Shown here one piece after another: positions 1 to 10,661 of a stretch of 64,000 bases of DNA. Below the pieces are notes generated by a model that was not told the origin of the DNA, ran no database searches, and saw nothing but the letters and a program-made list of their open reading frames with translations. This DNA is from Streptomyces sp. CB02400 (GTDB lineage: Bacteria; Actinomycetota; Actinomycetes; Streptomycetales; Streptomycetaceae). How positions within the stretch are numbered: the stretch's first letter is position 1; every line of letters starts with the position of its first letter. The stretch lies in the NCBI RefSeq assembly GCF_001905725.1, contig NZ_LIWB01000001.1, positions 1-64,000 of the forward strand, read 5' to 3'. The translations under genes and the position numbers were made by a program.

Positions 1-27
1 GAGTAGGACGCCGCCGAACAATTATTC

Positions 28-69
28 AAAGGGTTGGACCCGGAACTTCGGTTCCGGGTCCAACCCTTT
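28..69. terminator. Strong intrinsic terminator with TTCG loop
   Basis: A 19-bp perfect inverted repeat encloses a TTCG tetraloop and is followed by a run of Ts on the plus strand. It most likely ends a transcript that enters from left of the window. The matching A run on the other side would also let it work in reverse. Confidence 0.85.
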
Positions 70-118
70 TTTGTTCTGCGTCACTTGACGTTCACGTTGC
101 GCAACGAGCATCCACTCC

Positions 119-796
119 ATGAGTACTGCTGCACTGCTCAGGGCCGCCGGTGTCGGAGTGGGCGACGAGGTCGTCGTACCGGCCTTCGGGAACGTGGAAG
201 TCGCCGAAGCCGTGGCGATGGCAGGGGCGCTGCCGGTGTTCGCCGACATAGACCCGGCGACGTACTGCCTGGAGCCGGCCGCGGTGGAGGCGGCCGTAAC
301 TCCGCGGACGGCAGCCGTCGTTGTCGTACACCGCTTCGGAAGGCCCGCCGACGTCGGGCGGTTGCACGCGCTCGGCCGCCGGCACGGGCTGCTGGTGCTG
401 GAGCACGGGGAATCCGAGGCACCGTACGACGAGATGGCTCGGCGGCGGGAGCGGGCGGCGTTCCTCGATGCCAAGTTGAGGGGCGTGCGGACGCCCGAGA
501 GCGGAGTCGGGCACACCTATCAGCAGTACGTCGTGCGGGTGCCGGGGAACGGTCGGCCCGACCGGGACGCCTTCGCACGCGCCATACGGGGCAAGGGTGT
601 TGAGTGCCGCGTACCGGTGAAGACCCCCGTGCACCGGATGCCCGAGTTCCGGCGGTGCGTGTCCCTGCCCGAGACCGAGCGGGCCGCCGACGAGACGCTC
701 GCGCTTCCCGTGGACGCGTCGCTGACCAGACGGGACATGCAGCGGATCGCGGCGGCGTGCAATGCGCTGGGCGGGCTGCTCCAGCCGATCGGCTGA
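119..796 (+). CDS. Reduced DegT/DnrJ/EryC1-type aminotransferase-like protein
   Basis: The 225-residue product resembles the fold-type I sugar aminotransferase family (DegT/DnrJ/EryC1/StrS). The segment GDEVVVPAFGNVEVAEAV and the following ADIDPATYCLEPAAVEAAV match the family N-terminal half, and the C-terminal third keeps the small-domain pattern ending in TRRDMQRIAAA. Family members are usually 360-400 residues. Here the N-terminal tip and the central block that carries the PLP-binding lysine are absent: residues 95-130 run straight from the LEHGESEAPYDE region into the small domain. It is therefore probably not a working aminotransferase, and may be a decayed gene or one kept for another role. 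The ATG has only a weak ribosome site. A tRNA gene follows on the same strand. Confidence 0.6.
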   Translation: MSTAALLRAAGVGVGDEVVVPAFGNVEVAEAVAMAGALPVFADIDPATYCLEPAAVEAAVTPRTAAVVVVHRFGRPADVGRLHALGRRHGLLVLEHGESEAPYDEMARRRERAAFLDAKLRGVRTPESGVGHTYQQYVVRVPGNGRPDRDAFARAIRGKGVECRVPVKTPVHRMPEFRRCVSLPETERAADETLALPVDASLTRRDMQRIAAACNALGGLLQPIG

Positions 797-803
797 GCGA
801 CGG

Positions 804-833
804 TTGGGAGCACGGGTCCGTTCGGGGTATGAT
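804..833 (+). promoter_or_regulatory. Probable tRNA-Thr promoter
   Basis: TTGGGA (804-809) and TATGAT (828-833) are separated by 18 bp and lie about 40 bp upstream of the tRNA. Both hexamers resemble the housekeeping sigma consensus. This is inferred from motif and position only. Confidence 0.5.
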
Positions 834-874
834 CTATTCCGTTGGCGAGCGGGAAACCCCGCACACGGCAACAG

Positions 875-947
875 GCCCCTATAGCTCAGTCGGTAGAGCG
901 TCTCCATGGTAAGGAGAAGGTCAACGGTTCGATTCCGTTTGGGGGCT
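875..947 (+). tRNA. tRNA-Thr (anticodon GGT)
   Basis: A 73-nt cloverleaf can be folded. The acceptor stem GCCCCTA pairs with the 3' side through one T-G pair. The D arm contains AGCTCAGTCGGTAGAGC. The anticodon stem TCTCC/GGAGA encloses loop ATGGTAA, giving anticodon GGT, and the T arm contains GGTTCGATTCC. The discriminator base is T and no CCA is encoded. GGT reads ACC, the preferred Thr codon in GC-rich Streptomyces. Confidence 0.95.
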
Positions 948-952
948 CGGAC

Positions 953-986
953 AGAAAGGCCCCGCCCATTCGGGCGGGGCCTTTCT
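953..986. terminator. Bidirectional terminator after tRNA-Thr and osaC
   Basis: AGAAAGGCCCCGCCC and its exact complement are separated by ATTC. The stem is GC-rich and has A- and T-rich flanks on both sides. It sits between the end of the tRNA and the end of the convergent osaC gene. Confidence 0.85.
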
Positions 987-1036
987 CATGCCCTGCGGGA
1001 GTGCCTTGCAGGAGTGCCCTGCGGGGAGGGCACCCG

Positions 1037-3790
1037 CTAATCCGCCTGCAGGCCCGGTACGCGCATGGCGAGGATCGCCATGTCGTCGGACGGGGGTTCG
1101 GAGGCGAAGCGTTCCACGGCGCGCATGATGCGGGCCGCGACCGCGCCGGCCGTCAGACCGGTGCAGGTGGTCAGGACGTCGGCGAGGCCGTCGTCGCCCA
1201 GCATGCGGGGGCCCTCGCGGCGTTCGGTGACACCGTCGGTGACGCAGAGGAGCACGTCGCCGGGATCGAGGGTGACCGTCTGCTCGTACAGCTCCAGGTC
1301 CTCGATGACGCCGAGGAGGGGCTGCGGCTCCGCCGCCGGTTCCACCGTGCCGTCCTGGCGCAGGCGGAGCGGGAGGGGGTGGCCGGCGCAGACCACCTTC
1401 AGTTCCGCGCTGCCGTCGTCCTGCGGGCGCATCTCGCCGTAGAGGAGGGTGAGGAAGCGGCTGCGGGCGCCCTCGTCGAGGATCGCGGAGTTGAGGCGCT
1501 CCAGGACCGCCGGGCCGCTGAGACCCTCACGGGCCAGCAGCCGGAGCGCGTGCCGGGCGAGGCCGGTCACGGCCGCCGCGTTGGGGCCGGTGCCGCAGAC
1601 GTCGCCGATGGCGAAGCCGTACGCGCCGTCGCTGATCGGGAAGAGGTCGTAGAAGTCGCCGCCGACCTCGTTGCCCTCGCCGGCCGCGCGGTAGATGACC
1701 TCGACCTCGACGCCGTCGATCGTCGGCAGCTCCGGCGGCAGGAGGCTGCGCTGGAGGGACTGGCTGATGGCCGTGCGCTCCGAGTAGAGGCGGGCGTTGT
1801 CCAGGGCCAGGGCGGCCCGCCGGGAGAGGTCCTCGGCGAGTTCCAGGATCTCCTGGCGGAAGTGCTCGTCGGTCGGCTTGCCGAGCGTCAGCATGCCGAT
1901 GACCCGGTTGCGGGCGACCAGGGGCAGGACCACCGTCTCGCCGCCGACCGCGGAGGCCGTCGCGAGGGTCGGGCCGATGCCCGGGGTGACCGGATGGGTC
2001 GGACTGCCGCTGAGGCCGAGGCTGCGCATGGAGGTGCGCAGGGCCGCCTGGTGGGCGACCTCCGCGGGGGCGGACCAGACGCGGGCGCCGGGCGTGGGGA
2101 CCGGGTCGGGCGGGGCGATCTTCGACAGCAGGGACTTGATGCCGTCGATCAGCTCCTCGTCCTCGTGCAGCACGTAGGAGAGATACGGCTCGGAGGCCTG
2201 GTCGGCGATCGTGTAGACGGCGCACCAGGTGGCGAGGGTCGGCACCGTCATCTGGGCCATCAGGGCCAGCGTCTGGTCCCGGTCCAGGGTGCCGGCCAGC
2301 AGGTCGGAGGCCTCGACGAGGAAGCTGAGCGAGCCGCGGCGCAGGCGCTCCAGCTCGCCCAGGCGGGCCGACTCGACGGCGAGCGCGATGCGGTCCGCCG
2401 CGAACTGCAGGCGCAGCGCCTCCTCGTTGGAGTACCTGCCGGGTGCCTCCGCGGCGACACCGAGGGAGCCGGTGAGGCGGCCCTCCACCTTCAGCGGGAC
2501 GGTGACGACCGAGCGCATGCCGGTGCTGTTGAGGAGCGGCACCGCGCCGGGGACGGCGGTCAGGTCCTCGTGGACGGCCGGCATGCGGGCGGAGCCGTAG
2601 CGGCCGGGGCCGGCCTCGACGGGGACGCGGGCGAAGCGCTGGCGGGCCGATGGCAGGCCGGTGGAGGCGCGGACCTCCAGCTCCGTCTCGTCGTCGGTGG
2701 CGAGGAGCAGGAAGGCGGAGTCGCCGTCGAGCATGTCGCGGGCGCGTTCCACCGTGCGCTGGAGCAGACCGTCGAGGTCGTCCGGGGCCGGGGAGCCGAT
2801 GAACACCTCGAAGGGGTCGGTGCTCTGGCCCTCGGAGGTGCCGGACTTGTCGGACGCGGGGCCGCGCAGCGGAGTCTGCAGAACCGCCCGTTCGTGGTCC
2901 CGTACGAGGAGGCAGACCGTTGACGGTTCGCCGTCGGTGTCCCGGACCCGAAGGTGGGAGGCGTACACGGGGATCACTCGGCCGTGGGCGCCCCTGATGC
3001 CGTAGCTGCCCTCCCAGCGGGAGAGCTGGAGCGCGTCGGCGATGCCGGTGCCGGTGCCCGGGGTGTGCGGCCAGGCCGCGAAGTCGGTCAGCGGTTTGCC
3101 GGTGACCTGCTCGGCGGAGTAGCCGAAGAGCTCCTCGGCGTCCTCGTTCCAGGCGGTGACGGAGCCGGTCCGGTCGATCTGGACGACGGCGACGCGGACC
3201 CGGGTGTCGGCGAGCGGGAGGAGGTGGGCCGGCAGGGAGGGGCCGGCGGTGCGGGTGCCGACCGGGCGCTCGGGAAGGTCGAGCTGGAACCAGACGGTCT
3301 TGTGGGTGGGGGTGTAGTCCACGCCCCAGTGGCCGGCCAGGGCCGCGCACAGCTGGAGCCCGCGGCCGCCCTCGCGGTCGGGGCTGCCCATGTTGACGGG
3401 CGAGCCCTGGAGGGGGACCTCCCGCTCCGGATACCGGTCGGCCACCTCGATCCGTACGCCTTCGTCGCTGCGCAGACAGAGGAGGTCGGCGGAGGTGCCG
3501 GCGTGGACCACGGCGTTGGTCACCAGTTCGCTGGTGAGAACCACGGCGTCGTCGACGATGTCGGCGAAGCCCCAGCCCTGCAGGGTGTCGCGGACGAAGG
3601 AGCGGGCGCTCGCGACCGATCGCCCCACGGGCTCGAAGCTGGCGGCCGCGCGCGCGGTGATCACAGAACTCCTCGACCGGTTCTCGACGGGCATGGCTCC
3701 CTGGCCGACCGGCTCGTGCCGCTGGTGCGGCAGGCCGTCAGTCGGCCGTGGGTCCGGGGGCTGTTCCCCCGGGATCAGTCCGGTGGTCAT
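1037..3790 (-). CDS. osaC: Multidomain anti-sigma kinase / PP2C-type phosphatase, OsaC-like
   Basis: The 917-residue cytoplasmic protein has a clear domain order. An RsbW-like GHKL ATPase lies at about 50-170 (N box ELVTNAVVHA, G2 motif GGRGLQL). A PAS domain follows at about 195-305 (WNEDAEELFGYSAEQVTG), then two GAF regions at about 340-480 and 500-670. A SpoIIE/PP2C phosphatase occupies about 690-912, with GNEVGGDFYDLF and the terminal SDDMAILAMRV metal motif. In S. coelicolor OsaC is encoded beside and divergent from osaAB and controls the osmotic-stress sigma factor SigB; the arrangement here is the same. The start chosen is the first ATG. An internal ATG 33 codons in would also leave every domain intact. 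Confidence 0.88.
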   Translation of the reverse strand: MTTGLIPGEQPPDPRPTDGLPHQRHEPVGQGAMPVENRSRSSVITARAAASFEPVGRSVASARSFVRDTLQGWGFADIVDDAVVLTSELVTNAVVHAGTSADLLCLRSDEGVRIEVADRYPEREVPLQGSPVNMGSPDREGGRGLQLCAALAGHWGVDYTPTHKTVWFQLDLPERPVGTRTAGPSLPAHLLPLADTRVRVAVVQIDRTGSVTAWNEDAEELFGYSAEQVTGKPLTDFAAWPHTPGTGTGIADALQLSRWEGSYGIRGAHGRVIPVYASHLRVRDTDGEPSTVCLLVRDHERAVLQTPLRGPASDKSGTSEGQSTDPFEVFIGSPAPDDLDGLLQRTVERARDMLDGDSAFLLLATDDETELEVRASTGLPSARQRFARVPVEAGPGRYGSARMPAVHEDLTAVPGAVPLLNSTGMRSVVTVPLKVEGRLTGSLGVAAEAPGRYSNEEALRLQFAADRIALAVESARLGELERLRRGSLSFLVEASDLLAGTLDRDQTLALMAQMTVPTLATWCAVYTIADQASEPYLSYVLHEDEELIDGIKSLLSKIAPPDPVPTPGARVWSAPAEVAHQAALRTSMRSLGLSGSPTHPVTPGIGPTLATASAVGGETVVLPLVARNRVIGMLTLGKPTDEHFRQEILELAEDLSRRAALALDNARLYSERTAISQSLQRSLLPPELPTIDGVEVEVIYRAAGEGNEVGGDFYDLFPISDGAYGFAIGDVCGTGPNAAAVTGLARHALRLLAREGLSGPAVLERLNSAILDEGARSRFLTLLYGEMRPQDDGSAELKVVCAGHPLPLRLRQDGTVEPAAEPQPLLGVIEDLELYEQTVTLDPGDVLLCVTDGVTERREGPRMLGDDGLADVLTTCTGLTAGAVAARIMRAVERFASEPPSDDMAILAMRVPGLQAD

Positions 3791-4204
3791 GTGTGCGGCC
3801 GCCCTCCGATGCCCGCTCGTTCCCGTGCCACCGCCCAGGCCGGACGGACCGGCGTGGCTGGACAGCCGGATGCAAGGTTACTTACCTTCGCGGTCCGGGC
3901 GGATGCCGGTCTGCTGTGTTTGTCGTCCGGAGGTGTTCTCCGTCCGGCGGGTGTGCGGACGATGTGCGATGCTGCCGAACTGTTATGGCCTGGTTCGGCG
4001 GGGGTGAAACACTGGGCAGGCTTGTAGCGAAGGTCCGGCAGGCCGTGTGTCTTCCGCGTCGGGTGGGCAGCAGCCCCCTGGTGGCGCTTTGGAACGTCGG
4101 GCAGGACATCGCAGTAGTACAGGAAAAGCACATGAGTAACGGGAACGCCTTTGGTGGTGTGCCCGGGCACAGCGGTAACGGTCGACCCCTGCGGGAGGGA
4201 CACA
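3791..4204. other. Divergent osaC-osaA intergenic region
   Basis: These 414 bp between the divergent genes must carry both promoters. I see no convincing ORF. A short inverted repeat, AAGGTTACTTACCTT, lies at 3874-3888 on the osaC side and could be an operator. I could not assign sigma-factor motifs with confidence. Confidence 0.5.
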
Positions 4205-7200
4205 GTGGAGTCTGGCGCAGCGACGCGGGGCACGAAGACGACGCGCGCGAAAGGCGGACAGTCCCTGAGCAAGCCGGGAAGGGTGCGGGGCGGGACCACG
4301 ACCGTGGACACGGCGGCCCTGAACCGGTTGATGACGGCGCTGGTGGCGATGCGGGACGGGAACTTCCGCAAGCGGCTCACGGTGTCCGGCGACGGCGTGA
4401 TGGCGGAGATCGCGGCGGTCTTCAACGAGGTGGCCGACCGCAATCTCCACCTGACGGGTGAGCTGGCGCGGGTGCGCCGCATGGTCGGACGTGAGGGAAA
4501 GCTCACGGAGCGGCTGGAGACGGGGGCCTCCGAGGGTTCCTGGGCGACCGCGATCGACAACTCGAACGCGCTGGTGGACGATCTCGTGCGGCCGGTCTCC
4601 GAGGTGAGCCGGGTGCTGTCGGCGGTGGCCGAGGGTGATCTGTCGCCGCGTATGGAGCTGCGGACGCAGGCGGCGCCGGAAGGGGCCGGGCATCCGCTGC
4701 GGGGCGAGTTCCTGAAGGTCGCGCGGACGGTGAACAACCTGGTCGACCAGTTGTCGACGTTCACCGACGAGGTCACGCGCGTGGCCAGCGAGGTGGGCAC
4801 CGAGGGCAAGCTGGGCGGTCAGGCCCAGGTACGCGGCATGTCCGGCTCCTGGAAGGACCTGACGGACTCCGTCAACACGATGGCGGAGCGGCTGACGGCG
4901 CAGGTGCGCGACATCGCGCTGGTGACGACGGCCGTCGCGCGCGGTGATCTGTCCCGCAAGGTCACCGTGCACGTCGAGGGCGAGATGCTGGAGCTGAAGA
5001 ACACCGTCAACACGATGGTGGACCAGCTCTCCGCGTTCTCCTCGGAGGTGACCCGCGTCGCGCGCGAGGTGGGCACCGAGGGCGCCCTGGGCGGCCAGGC
5101 GCAGGTGCCCGGGGTGGACGGCGTGTGGAAGGAGCTCACCGACTCCGTCAACACCATGGCCGGGAACCTCACCGCTCAGGTGCGCGGGATCGCCGAGGTG
5201 ACGACGGCGGTCGCCAACGGTGACCTGTCGCGGAAGGTGACGGTGCCGGCGCGAGGCGAGGTCGCGCAGCTCGCCGAGACGATCAACCAGATGACCGAGA
5301 CGCTGCGGATCTTCGCGGACGAGGTCACGCGGGTCGCCAACGAGGTCGGGGCCGAGGGACGGCTGGGCGGTCAGGCCAATGTGCCGGGGGCCGCGGGGAC
5401 GTGGAAGGACCTGACGGACTCCGTCAACACGGTGTTCCGGAACCTCACCACTCAGGTGCGGGACATCGCCGCGGTGACGACGGCGGTCGCCAACGGTGAC
5501 CTGTCGCAGAAGGTCACCGTGGACGTGGCCGGCGAGATGCTGGAGCTGAAGAACACCGTCAACACGATGGTGGACCAGTTGTCCTCCTTCGGTGCGGAGG
5601 TCACGCGCGTGGCGCGCGAGATCGGTGTCGAGGGTGAGCTGGGCGGCCAGGCGCAGGTGCCGGGGGCGGCGGGGACGTGGAAGGACCTGACGGACTCCGT
5701 CAACACGGCGTTCCGCAACCTCACCGGACAGGTGAGGAACATCGCCCAGGTGACGACGGCGGTCGCCAACGGTGACCTGTCGCAGAAGGTCACGGTGGAC
5801 GTCTCCGGTGAGATGCTCCAGCTGAAGAACACCGTGAACACGATGGTGGACCAGCTGTCGAGCTTCGCCGACCAGGTCACGCGGATGGCCCGGGACGTGG
5901 GTACGGAGGGCCGGCTGGGCGGTCAGGCGCGCGTGGACGGCGTGTCGGGCACCTGGAAGGAGCTGACCGACTCCGTCAACTCGATGGCGTCGAATCTGAC
6001 CGGTCAGGTGCGCAACATCGCGCAGGTGACGACGGCCGTCGCGCGGGGTGACCTGTCGCAGAAGATCGACGTCGACGCGCGCGGGGAGATCCTGGAACTG
6101 AAGAACACCATCAACACGATGGTCGACCAGCTGTCGTCGTTCGCCGACCAGGTGACGCGAGTGGCCCGCGAGGTGGGCACCGAGGGCCGGCTGGGCGGTC
6201 AGGCGCAGGTGCCCGGGGTCGCCGGTGTGTGGCGGGACCTGACGGACTCCGTGAACGGCATGGCGTCCAACCTGACCGGACAGGTGAGGAACATCGCCCA
6301 GGTGGCGACGGCGGTGGCGCGCGGTGACCTGTCGCAGAAGATCACCGTGGACGCGCGCGGGGAGATCCTCGAGCTCAAGAACACGCTGAACACGATGGTG
6401 GACCAGCTGTCGTCGTTCGCCGAGGAGGTCACCCGGGTGGCCCGTGAGGTGGGTACGGAGGGCATCCTCGGCGGTCAGGCCGAGGTGCAGGGGGTCTCCG
6501 GCACCTGGAAGGACCTCACGCAGTCGGTGAACGGCATGGCGAACAACCTGACCCTCCAGGTGCGCAACATCGCCGAGGTCACCACGGCGGTCGCCAAGGG
6601 CGACCTGTCGAAGAAGATCACCGTCGACGCCAAGGGCGAGATCCTGGAGCTGGTGACCACCGTCAACACGATGGTGGACCAGCTGTCGTCGTTCGCCGAG
6701 CAGGTGACGCGGGTGGCCCGTGAGGTGGGCACCGAGGGCATCCTGGGCGGCCAGGCGCACGTGCCGGGTGTCACGGGCATCTGGAAGGACCTGAGCGACA
6801 ACGTCAACCTGATGGCGAAGAACCTGACCACTCAGGTGCGGAACATCTCCCAGGTGTCCGCGGCCGTCGCCAACGGCGACCTGTCGCGGCAGGTCAGCAT
6901 CGAGGCGCGCGGTGAGGTGGCGCAGCTCGCCGACACCATCAACATCATGGTGAAGACGCTGAGCGCGTTCGCCGAACAGGTCACCAAGGTGGCCCGCGAG
7001 GTGGGCACGGACGGCATCCTGGGCGGCCAGGCGCACGTGCCGGGTGTGGCGGGGACGTGGAAGGACCTCACCGAGTCGGTGAACCAGATGGCGTCCAACC
7101 TGACCGGTCAGGTGCGCAACATCGCCATGGTGACGACGGCCATCGCCAAGGGTGACCTGACGAAGAAGATCGACATCGACGCGCGCGGGGAGATCCTCGA

Positions 7201-9676
7201 GCTGAAGACCACCATCAACACGATGGTGGACCAGCTGTCCTCGTTCGCCGAGGAGGTCACGCGCGTGGCCCGCGAGGTGGGCACCGAGGGCCAGCTGGGC
7301 GGCCAGGCACGCGTGCGTGACGTGGACGGCACCTGGCGGGACCTGACCGAGTCCGTGAACGAGATGGCCGGGAACCTGACCCGGCAGGTGCGTGCCATCG
7401 CGCGGGTGGCGACCGCGGTGACCCGCGGCGACCTGAACCTGAAGATCGACGTGGACGCGTCCGGGGAGATCCAGGAACTCCAGGACTACATCAACAAGAT
7501 GATCGCCAACCTGCGCGACACCACGATCGCCAACAAGGAGCAGGACTGGCTCAAGGGCAATCTCGCCCGCATCTCCGCGCTGATGCAGGGCCGCCGCGAC
7601 CTGGAGGACGTGGCCTCGCTGATCATGAGCGAGCTGACGCCGGTGGTGTCCGCGCAGCACGGCGCGTTCTTCCTCGCGATGCCGCTGGTCGACGGCGAGG
7701 ACCTGAACGCCGCGGACGACGACCAGTTCGAGCTGCGCATGCTCGGCTCGTACGGCTACTCCATGGGGTCCATGCCGACGTCGTTCCGGCCCGGTGAGGG
7801 GCTCATCGGGACGGCCGCCGTGGAGAAGCGCACGATCCTCGTGCAGGACGCGCCCAGCGGCTATCTGAAGATCTCCTCGGGGCTCGGGGAGGCACCGCCG
7901 GCGCAGGTGATCGTGCTGCCGGTGCTGTTCGAGGGGAAGGTGCTCGGCGTCATCGAGCTGGCCTCGTTCACGCCGTTCACGCACATCCAGAAGGACTTCC
8001 TCAACCAGATCGCCGAGATGATCGCGACGAGCGTCAACACCATCTCGGTCAACACCAAGACCGAGCGGCTGCTCTCGCAGTCCCAGGAGCTGACCGAGCA
8101 ACTGCGCGAGCGGTCGGCGGAGTTGGAGCAGCGGCAGAAGGCGCTCCAGGCGTCCAACGCCGAACTGGAGGAGAAGGCCGAGCTGCTGGCCCGGCAGAAC
8201 CGCGACATCGAGGTGAAGAACACCGAGATCGAGGAGGCGCGGCAGGTCCTGGAGGAGCGCGCCGAGCAGCTCGCGGTCTCCATGCGCTACAAGAGCGAGT
8301 TCCTCGCCAACATGTCGCACGAGCTGCGTACGCCGCTCAACTCGCTGCTGATCCTGGCGAAGCTGCTCGCCGACAACGCGGAGGGGAACCTCTCCCCGAA
8401 GCAGGTCGAGTTCGCCGAGACCATCCACGGTGCCGGGTCCGACCTGCTGCAGCTCATCAACGACATCCTCGACCTGTCGAAGGTCGAGGCGGGCAAGATG
8501 GACGTCTCCCCGACGCGCATCGCGCTGGTCCAGCTCGTGGACTACGTGGAGGCCACCTTCCGGCCGCTGACCGCGGAGAAGGGCCTGGACCTGTCGGTGC
8601 GGGTGTCGCCGGAGCTGCCGGCCACGCTGCACACCGACGAGCAGCGGCTGCTCCAGGTGCTGCGCAACCTGCTGTCCAACGCGGTGAAGTTCACCGACTC
8701 CGGGTCGGTCGAGCTGGTCATCCGGCCCGCCCGGGACGAGGTTCCGCAGGCCATCCGGGAGCAGTTGCTGGAGGCCGGTTCGCTGACCGACCCGGACGCG
8801 GACCTGATCGCGTTCTCGGTGAGCGACACGGGCATCGGCATCGCGGCCGGCAAGATGCGGGTGATCTTCGAGGCGTTCAAGCAGGCCGACGGCACCACCA
8901 GCCGCAAGTACGGCGGTACGGGCCTGGGGCTGTCCATCTCGCGGGAGATCGCGCAGTTGCTCGGCGGCGAGATCCACGCGCAGAGCGAGCCGGGCCGCGG
9001 CTCGACGTTCACGCTGTACCTGCCGTTGCACCCGAGCGAGCTGCCCCCGAACGGCTACCAGCAGCCCATGCCCGCGCTGGAGGCCGGTGACCTGGTGGCC
9101 TCGGCCGAGCTGACCGGGCCGCAGGTCGAGACGCCGGCCGAGGTGAAGTCGTACCGGGACACCCAGAACGGTCCGGCCGCGCTGTTCCGGCGCCGCCGCA
9201 GGATCACGCTCGAGCAGCGGCCCGCCCCGGAGGCCGAGCGGTGGCCGGACGTGGAGCAGCAGGAGCCGGCTCCCCGGCCGTCGAGCCGCGGCATCCGTTT
9301 CGGCGGGCAGAAGGTGCTGATCGTCGACGACGACATCCGCAACGTCTTCGCGCTCACCAGCGTCCTGGAGCAGCACGGCCTGTCCGTGCTGTACGCGGAG
9401 AACGGCCGCGAGGGCATCGAGGTGCTGGAGCAGCACGACGACGTGGCGGTCGTCCTGATGGACATCATGATGCCCGAGATGGACGGATACGCCACGACCA
9501 CGGCGATCCGCCGGATGCCGCAGTTCGCCGGGCTCCCGATCATCGCGCTCACCGCGAAGGCGATGAAGGGCGACCGCGAGAAGGCGATCGAGTCGGGTGC
9601 CTCCGACTACGTGACCAAGCCGGTCGACCTCGATCACCTGCTGTCGGTGATGGAGCAGTGGATGCGGGGGGAGTGA
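4205..9676 (+). CDS. osaA: Giant cytosolic hybrid histidine kinase with HAMP array, OsaA
   Basis: The 1,823-residue protein starts at a GTG five bases after GGGAGGG. Residues about 35-1100 form about twelve tandem HAMP-like units of about 92 residues, each with a GDLSxK-type turn and a conserved [10 protein letters not shown] segment. A GAF domain (about 1135-1290) and a long coiled coil follow. The HisKA phosphoacceptor His1372 lies in [13 protein letters not shown]. The HATPase carries [15 protein letters not shown] and GTGLGLS. The C-terminal receiver has Asp1753 in [11 protein letters not shown]. No membrane segment is visible, so the HAMP array is cytosolic. In S. coelicolor OsaA pairs with OsaB for adaptation to osmotic stress, and osaB is the next gene here. 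Confidence 0.92.
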   Translation: MESGAATRGTKTTRAKGGQSLSKPGRVRGGTTTVDTAALNRLMTALVAMRDGNFRKRLTVSGDGVMAEIAAVFNEVADRNLHLTGELARVRRMVGREGKLTERLETGASEGSWATAIDNSNALVDDLVRPVSEVSRVLSAVAEGDLSPRMELRTQAAPEGAGHPLRGEFLKVARTVNNLVDQLSTFTDEVTRVASEVGTEGKLGGQAQVRGMSGSWKDLTDSVNTMAERLTAQVRDIALVTTAVARGDLSRKVTVHVEGEMLELKNTVNTMVDQLSAFSSEVTRVAREVGTEGALGGQAQVPGVDGVWKELTDSVNTMAGNLTAQVRGIAEVTTAVANGDLSRKVTVPARGEVAQLAETINQMTETLRIFADEVTRVANEVGAEGRLGGQANVPGAAGTWKDLTDSVNTVFRNLTTQVRDIAAVTTAVANGDLSQKVTVDVAGEMLELKNTVNTMVDQLSSFGAEVTRVAREIGVEGELGGQAQVPGAAGTWKDLTDSVNTAFRNLTGQVRNIAQVTTAVANGDLSQKVTVDVSGEMLQLKNTVNTMVDQLSSFADQVTRMARDVGTEGRLGGQARVDGVSGTWKELTDSVNSMASNLTGQVRNIAQVTTAVARGDLSQKIDVDARGEILELKNTINTMVDQLSSFADQVTRVAREVGTEGRLGGQAQVPGVAGVWRDLTDSVNGMASNLTGQVRNIAQVATAVARGDLSQKITVDARGEILELKNTLNTMVDQLSSFAEEVTRVAREVGTEGILGGQAEVQGVSGTWKDLTQSVNGMANNLTLQVRNIAEVTTAVAKGDLSKKITVDAKGEILELVTTVNTMVDQLSSFAEQVTRVAREVGTEGILGGQAHVPGVTGIWKDLSDNVNLMAKNLTTQVRNISQVSAAVANGDLSRQVSIEARGEVAQLADTINIMVKTLSAFAEQVTKVAREVGTDGILGGQAHVPGVAGTWKDLTESVNQMASNLTGQVRNIAMVTTAIAKGDLTKKIDIDARGEILELKTTINTMVDQLSSFAEEVTRVAREVGTEGQLGGQARVRDVDGTWRDLTESVNEMAGNLTRQVRAIARVATAVTRGDLNLKIDVDASGEIQELQDYINKMIANLRDTTIANKEQDWLKGNLARISALMQGRRDLEDVASLIMSELTPVVSAQHGAFFLAMPLVDGEDLNAADDDQFELRMLGSYGYSMGSMPTSFRPGEGLIGTAAVEKRTILVQDAPSGYLKISSGLGEAPPAQVIVLPVLFEGKVLGVIELASFTPFTHIQKDFLNQIAEMIATSVNTISVNTKTERLLSQSQELTEQLRERSAELEQRQKALQASNAELEEKAELLARQNRDIEVKNTEIEEARQVLEERAEQLAVSMRYKSEFLANMSHELRTPLNSLLILAKLLADNAEGNLSPKQVEFAETIHGAGSDLLQLINDILDLSKVEAGKMDVSPTRIALVQLVDYVEATFRPLTAEKGLDLSVRVSPELPATLHTDEQRLLQVLRNLLSNAVKFTDSGSVELVIRPARDEVPQAIREQLLEAGSLTDPDADLIAFSVSDTGIGIAAGKMRVIFEAFKQADGTTSRKYGGTGLGLSISREIAQLLGGEIHAQSEPGRGSTFTLYLPLHPSELPPNGYQQPMPALEAGDLVASAELTGPQVETPAEVKSYRDTQNGPAALFRRRRRITLEQRPAPEAERWPDVEQQEPAPRPSSRGIRFGGQKVLIVDDDIRNVFALTSVLEQHGLSVLYAENGREGIEVLEQHDDVAVVLMDIMMPEMDGYATTTAIRRMPQFAGLPIIALTAKAMKGDREKAIESGASDYVTKPVDLDHLLSVMEQWMRGE

Positions 9677-9983
9677 GACCGGCGTCCGGAGGGGGCGCGA
9701 AGGTGACGGGAAGCTCCGGTGTTCACATGATGTTGCTGACGCGGTGCGCGCGAAGTCGTGTAGAAGTACGGGAATCGGGGAACCTTCTGGTCTCCCGCCG
9801 CGTTTCTGCTACGTGCACAGTGACATCGCGGTGACAGGGTGTGGCGACGGGCGGGGTGCGGCTACGATGACCGGCACAAGGACGGGCGGCGCAAGGGAGT
9901 CGCCCCCTGGGGCGGTACCCGCGGGTACGTCCCCAGGTCCTGCGGACAGGGGAGGCCCCAAGCCGGGGCGAGGAGGGCGGGCC
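9677..9983 (+). promoter_or_regulatory. osaA-osaB intergenic region with 5'-UTR hairpin
   Basis: The 307 bp hold no gene I can support. An imperfect 32-nt inverted repeat at 9906-9937 pairs CCTGGGG with CCCCAGG and GTACCC with GGGTAC, with a 2x2 mismatch between the two helices. It ends 46 nt before the osaB start and would fold in the mRNA. A good RBS, GGAGGGCGG, follows. The length suggests that osaB has its own promoter. Confidence 0.45.
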
Positions 9984-10661
9984 ATGGTGCAGAAGGCCAA
10001 GATCCTCCTGGTCGATGACCGGCCGGAGAATCTGCTCGCGCTGGAGGCGATCCTCTCGGCGCTCGATCAGACGCTGGTGCGGGCATCGTCCGGGGAAGAA
10101 GCGCTCAAGGCACTGCTCACGGACGATTTCGCGGTCATTCTGCTGGACGTCCAGATGCCGGGCATGGACGGTTTCGAGACCGCCGCGCACATCAAGCGGC
10201 GGGAGCGGACCCGGGACATCCCGATCATCTTCCTCACCGCGATCAACCACGGCCCGCACCACACCTTCCGCGGGTACGCGGCGGGCGCGGTCGACTACAT
10301 CTCCAAGCCGTTCGACCCGTGGGTGCTGCGCGCGAAGGTCTCGGTCTTCGTCGAGCTGTACATGAAGAACTGCCAGCTGCGGGAGCAGGCGGCGCTGCTG
10401 CGGCTCCAGCTGGAGGGCGGCGAGAAGGACGCGGCCGAGTCCAAGGAGTCGGCGGGGCTGCTCGCGGAGCTCTCGGCGCGGCTCGCGGCCGTCGAGGAGC
10501 AGGCCGAGGCGCTCACCAAGCAGCTCAACGACGAGTCGACCGACGCGGCCGCGGTGGCCACGGCCGCCCATCTGGAGCGCAAGCTCACGGGGTTGCGGCG
10601 GGCGCTGGACGCCCTGGAGCCCGGGACCGGCAGCACGTCGTCGGTGCCGTCGCAGAACTGA
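9984..10661 (+). CDS. osaB: Response regulator OsaB (receiver plus coiled coil)
   Basis: The 225-residue protein has a CheY-like receiver at 1-125 with acidic pair DD, phosphoacceptor Asp in LLDVQMPGMDG, the Thr in FLTA and Lys in SKPFDP. From about 130 to 215 there is a heptad-rich Glu/Ala/Leu coiled coil with no DNA-binding domain, so output is probably by protein contact. In S. coelicolor osaB is essential for osmoadaptation and is the partner of osaA. The ATG is chosen because GGAGG lies just upstream. Longer in-frame starts lack such a site. Confidence 0.9.
   Translation: MVQKAKILLVDDRPENLLALEAILSALDQTLVRASSGEEALKALLTDDFAVILLDVQMPGMDGFETAAHIKRRERTRDIPIIFLTAINHGPHHTFRGYAAGAVDYISKPFDPWVLRAKVSVFVELYMKNCQLREQAALLRLQLEGGEKDAAESKESAGLLAELSARLAAVEEQAEALTKQLNDESTDAAAVATAAHLERKLTGLRRALDALEPGTGSTSSVPSQN

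Noticed and set aside
842..2923. Open frame of 693 codons opposite osaC
   Set aside because: It crosses the tRNA and terminator and gives low-complexity Gly/Ala/Arg sequence. osaC on the other strand is clearly the gene.
3874..3888. Iron-regulator (DmdR/IdeR) box between osaC and osaA
   Set aside because: AAGGTTACTTACCTT has half-sites too close together to match the 19-bp iron box; I kept it only as an unassigned inverted repeat.
3983..9637. Open frame of 1,884 codons antisense to osaA
   Set aside because: It is a mirror of the GC-rich, repeat-rich osaA gene. Its translation is His/Arg/Leu repeats with no domain, and osaA carries every expected kinase motif.
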